From NCBI GenBank assembly GCA_038496675.1, contig CM076652.1, positions 10,212,252 through 10,276,251 of the forward strand: a stretch of 64,000 nucleotides of DNA, written 5' to 3'. Origin of the DNA: Rachycentron canadum. Taxonomy: Eukaryota; Chordata; Actinopteri; Carangiformes; Rachycentridae. The position numbers and the translations under genes were made by a program. Positions 59,590-64,000 of this stretch are shown here, piece after piece (position 1 is the stretch's first letter; each line of letters begins with the position of its first letter). The notes under the pieces were generated by a model. The model saw only the letters and a program-made list of their open reading frames with translations. It was not told where the DNA came from and made no database searches.

Positions 59590-62500
59590 GTAAGCTGCGT
59601 CGACGGTTGGCCGTTGAACTGTTAGCGTCCGTACTACAAACATACCGTGCACTCCGCCCTTTATTTTAGTTATTAGCGCTAGTGTGCGTGTGGCCTCAAA
59701 AGACTTGTCGCCTCCGCCTCTTTATCTGGTCCCTTTTCATGTTTTTACAACTTAACCACTTCTTTACAAACCATTCAAAGAAGCAACCACCGCTCATTTT
59801 AACGGCTGCTCGCTCGCGTGCAGCTGTGGCGAGCCTTAGATTTTGCCTCTCTGACATGTGATGAAGATTTATGCTAAGTCGTTTTCTGGGAAGATGTATT
59901 ACTTAGTATAAGAGTAGATGACTTGCCTAACTAACCCTTTGTGGTTAGGACAGGGCAAGAGCGCTTCTCTTTTGGGGAAATTTCTGATTTTGCATCACTC
60001 TTGACGGGCTTTCCAGTTAGATGGTTTGTAAACCCCTGGTTAGGATGGCGGGGAAATATATCAGTGATAGGTTCTGCCTCTCTCTCGTCTTAATTTCACG
60101 GTTATCCTCTCCAGCACAGATAGTGTTTTTCTACTGTTTGGTTGTTGTGTATGCGTATCTCGACAGTTTCCAACCTGATTCAGTCTTGACATTTTCAAGT
60201 TCCGCATTTTAATTATTGTAAGGTAAGTGTCAAAATCAGGAACTTTACCCTCAATTAGGAGAGTCATTGGAGAAAGCGGGATTTTTACTCACTGCATAAC
60301 TCACTACATAGATCACAGATGCTCCAGCATCCAGAAGTAGGCCAGCAACTGGCCTGTATGTCATGTCATGTCATGCCATGCGTGGTTCCCTTTGGTAGGT
60401 TAACTGGGCGTCTCACTGGTTCATCTGTGGAGTGGGGGAGGTTACAGAAAGTCAAAGATCTCTAGCAGGATCTAGCTCTCATCCTCTGCCAGATGTCTGG
60501 TACTCATTGTTTCACTGTCATTGTGTTTTTGTTTTCAGTCTAATGTTGCAGATGTGCATGCTGCTAATGGCGCATCGGTTTCCCCACAATTTCAATATTC
60601 ATGTCATTCATTGATGGACAACATTGTTTGTGAAAAAGGTGGGAGGATAAAGATGTCTTTGTAAATTAGTTGGTGTGAGTTTTTTTTTTTTTCCAGTTGT
60701 ATATTTAACAACACCCAGTGCAGAGCTCAGTACAACATAGATTTTTTTTTTTTGCTTAGCATTCATGTACATACTCACAAGTCTATAGTTTAGCTAGATA
60801 ATTCATTATTGTCCATCCTTTAGTCCATGAGTGTCACACTGTGTGACACTGTGCTTGTGGTTTGAGGTGGAAGCCCAACATTGTAAAGGTGACAGCATTG
60901 TTCCCGTACTTTTCTGTGATAAACCAAACCAATTTGTGAGAACTCCTGTCTCTACATTGAGTCCCTCTTTCTGCTCAGTATTCTTGCTGGCATTAAATGA
61001 ATTGATTTCTGATTTCTGTTGAAACTACAACCATTACTACAACCAAGCACAAGTTCCACTGAACTGACCTATTGCAAAGCCCCATCTACAACTAGGGCAT
61101 TTTAAAAACTATGGTCTCATATACAGGATGTGGTTGTTATGTCAACTTATATCTATACCCCTTAAGGTAAAATTTTCTAACTACCAAGACAAATCCTTAT
61201 TTTTGTACTTTGAGAAGTTTGCTCTTTAAAAAGCTGGATCAAGCTGAACATTTACGATTGAAGAAATACATGTGAACTGAACTTTTATTTGCAGGAAGCG
61301 TTAAGGCTCCTGAACATCTGATCTGACTGCCCTTACCGATGCCAACAGGATGTGAGCCACGTGTGAGGCAGAGCATGTGAGCCTTTATTTTGTTTTTATG
61401 CCCGTGAATGGACTTCAGTCAGCAGCATAAGCCATTTTTAGTACAATACGTGTTGGTGATTAAGTTTTGGGGGTTTTTTTGTTTTGTTATTCATTTTCCT
61501 TTTATAAGTCACCACTGCCTCACTTTGATGGAACAAAAGGCATTGACATATATTTCATTCCTGGATGAAAGTGTTACACTGGCAAAGCCAACAATAAGTT
61601 GAGTTATACTATCCGTCATAACTCTTCAATCAGCACCGTTCATTGTATTCTGCTGTGATAATATTATTTCTGTGGAGAGGCATCAATAGCCTTTTTGTCT
61701 GCCTGAATGGTGGCTTTATAATGGATGTCAAGCGCCTACAAATGCACCACTGTCACAAAACACACCAGATAGTGAAGCTTTTTGCCATCAATAAAAAAGA
61801 CAGAAAGGTTTTAGCCTTGTTGTGTGACTCGCAAGATATCATCTCACAGTTTTCTGAGCCTGTGTCACCACACACAAGATGAGAGATAAGGTTAAACCTG
61901 GACAGGCTCTCAGTCTGTTGGAAGACTTAAGTACAAACCCAACCACAGTAACACTCATATTCACACTCAAACATTACATTAACTTTCACATACATCAAAC
62001 CTCCAAGGGAGTACATGCAAACTACATACAGAATACACCAGAACGAACCCTAACCACATACCTAGAGCTTCACAGTGCTACAGAGATGGTCACAACGTTT
62101 TGTGCTTTAACAGGATACTTATATACAAGTATAAACTGGTGGTCCGACAAATATTTTAAAGGCGTCATGTTGGAATCTGGAATTGTTTGTGCTGATACCA
62201 ATTTTTTTATATATATCATTGATGGTTAATCAATGGGTCATAAATTGATCATGACAATAATTTTTATTTGCAACCTACTTTTCCACAAAAAACAATAATT
62301 CTAAGCACCATTATATATTGTTCTATTATGTTTGGGCTGTAGCACAAGCCTTTGTCAGAAACTAGCGAGACATTTTCATGAGCCAGTTTGTCTATAAATG
62401 ACCCAATTCCATTCCCCACACTCTGTCCTTGTTCACATTACTGTTGACATGGTAGATTGTCACTCAAGCTGAAAATTGCCACACAACCAAGGAGATGAAT

Positions 62501-64000
62501 GATGGCTCCATGGGATAATATCCCAAATAGTTGTTTGTCTTTTGGCATATATATAAAGGCTAAACTGGGCTATGTTGGAATTCCCCTTCTAAGATTGTCT
62601 CCAGTTTTGTGTCCTTTTTACATCCCACTTCAAATTTGTTTTTGCTCCAAGTACTTAACCTCCTTCTGTTGTTGAATTATGGTGAAATTACACTTTCCCT
62701 CCAGTGTAAAGCTGTCCGTCTCCCATGTACCATAATCCTCTGTTTCTGTACTCTGTAAACATGACTTGTACATGAAAACTCCAAACCAAATCACCAGTGG
62801 AGTGTGCATCAGTGAACATAGCATAATTTCCGCTTAGCTTTTGACTGAAAACCAGCTAATTCTGCACCTGGTTGGACCTTTTTCATTGGGTAGCATGCCC
62901 CCTATGTGTTCATGTTCTTGAATTATTTACTACCTTTGGCACTGTAAAAACGGTGGTGCAGTGAGGGGATTGCAGTGGAAGTGGTGTCAGATCTCATGTT
63001 TTTGTGAGCTTATTGATGACCTGACCACTTGCATCTTGTTGCAATTGAAGCAGATTGTTGTGCAAAAGGAATTTTGGAGAAAAACAATATTGTCAATTTT
63101 CCTTGTTCATTTCTTAACCATATATATTAACTGTATAACATATTGGGAATTAGGAATAGTTCCAATACTTTTATACCAATGCTTTTATTGTATATACTAC
63201 TTTTATGGCATAATAGTACATGTTTAAAATGTAATAGAACTAGTTACTCAAATTCTGGGTGAGTTTTCCCCTGATTTTGCAGTTTGTATTATGACTCTAT
63301 CCTCCATCTAAGGAAGAGGATCCATTTATGAGAATGTGGCTTTCTCAGCAGGGTCCTGTGGTTTTTTGTGTTTATGAATACTGTTCCCTTGACATTCCTG
63401 TACTCCTCATACCACCCCATGAAAAAAGTGCTGCCACTCTGGGAAACAAGGCCTCTCTGGCTGGCCAACTACTACAGCATCTAAAACTTTGTGTGGTCAT
63501 TGTTATATTTAGCCACCCCCTCCCCCAGGTAATGGCAGAGGCAGCAGCAAGGAAAGCAGAGACAGTTCTCAGGCTGGGTCAGATGCAGGATGAAGTGACA
63601 GAGACCCCCCATTCCTCAAGCTCCAGCTTGTTATTTCCTTTATTAAGATGTGGAAATGGTTAGATAGTTTAGGATGCTGAGTGTCATAGGTGAATATATG
63701 TTGTGTGTAGTTAACTTTTGAAAAACAATGAGGCACACTGACAGTGGTAATATTGAGTGGAGCAGGACAGAAAAGCCTCTTGGGGACAGCAATCTATTCT
63801 GAGCCTTGTGCTTTTCCCCAGTCCCTGTGCTCTGGATGCTTCACCCTGGGTCACACAGTCTCTGTGTTGCAGCTATTTTCTATGCATAAACACAAACACT
63901 ACAGCTATACAAAAGAAACCAAGGGAAGAAGAAAGAGAATCTCAGACAGCAGGACAGACAGGGAATCTCTTGTTGAAGAGACTTTGTGGCTCGTGACCAT
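59590..64000. other. Downstream of the CpG island; no exon identified
   Basis: Probably the first intron of the unidentified gene. T runs occur at about 60680 and 60740. A G+C-richer patch at 63520-63620 follows a CCCCAG acceptor-like site, but its translation (MAEAAARKAETVLRLGQMQ...) is not recognised and no good donor follows. Confidence 0.35.

Noticed and set aside
63533..63660. Possible exon beginning MAEAAARKAETVLRL after a CCCCAG site
   Set aside because: No donor at its end, no recognised domain, and an in-frame stop follows.

Overview
This 64 kb window is vertebrate nuclear DNA, almost certainly from a teleost fish. Three multi-exon genes with GT/AG introns and vertebrate proteins can be rebuilt exon by exon. 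Most of the sequence is intronic or intergenic, with many TG/CA microsatellites and remnants of fish-type transposons (PIF/Harbinger, Tc1/mariner and several dispersed repeats I recognise from teleost genomes). The window has one run of N (17108-17506). I saw no rRNA, tRNA or CRISPR array.

Layout: (1) 1-720 is the right end of a decayed PIF/Harbinger transposon. (2) 6147-7518, minus strand, holds the first two coding exons of mrpl23 (mitochondrial ribosomal protein uL23m); the rest of the gene is not seen and probably lies beyond the left edge. Its promoter carries NRF1-like and ETS/GABP-like sites. (3) 7.7-14.3 kb is intergenic with repeats. (4) 15036-33931, plus strand, is a ten-exon gene for a 692-residue type II membrane protein of glycoside hydrolase family 31, the SITS-binding protein / MYORG group, with a long 3' UTR ending near 36.2 kb. 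(5) 41263-53066, minus strand, is a complete carnitine palmitoyltransferase 1 (cpt1a type) coding region in 18 exon positions, with a probable non-coding first exon near 55.8 kb. (6) 56.2-56.6 kb is a Tc1 fragment. (7) 59.2-59.6 kb is a CpG-rich segment that looks like the start of an unidentified plus-strand gene; 60-64 kb contains no exon I can name.

The three genes are not an operon. mrpl23 and the SITS-binding-protein-like gene diverge, while the latter and cpt1 converge tail to tail. Functionally, mrpl23 serves mitochondrial translation and cpt1 controls fatty-acid entry into mitochondria; the GH31-like protein is membrane-anchored and its partner is unknown.

The most notable observation is a tandemly duplicated coding exon in cpt1 (48082-47995 and 47522-47438). 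Both copies are intact, enter in phase 0 and leave in phase 1, so each can replace the other but including both shifts the frame. One resembles vertebrate CPT1A in length and motif, the other CPT1B. The second notable observation is that the GH31-like protein has changed several residues that form the family's active site, including the nucleophile, so it is probably a pseudoenzyme. A third is a roughly 1 kb direct duplication, one copy in a cpt1 intron and one just past its 3' end.
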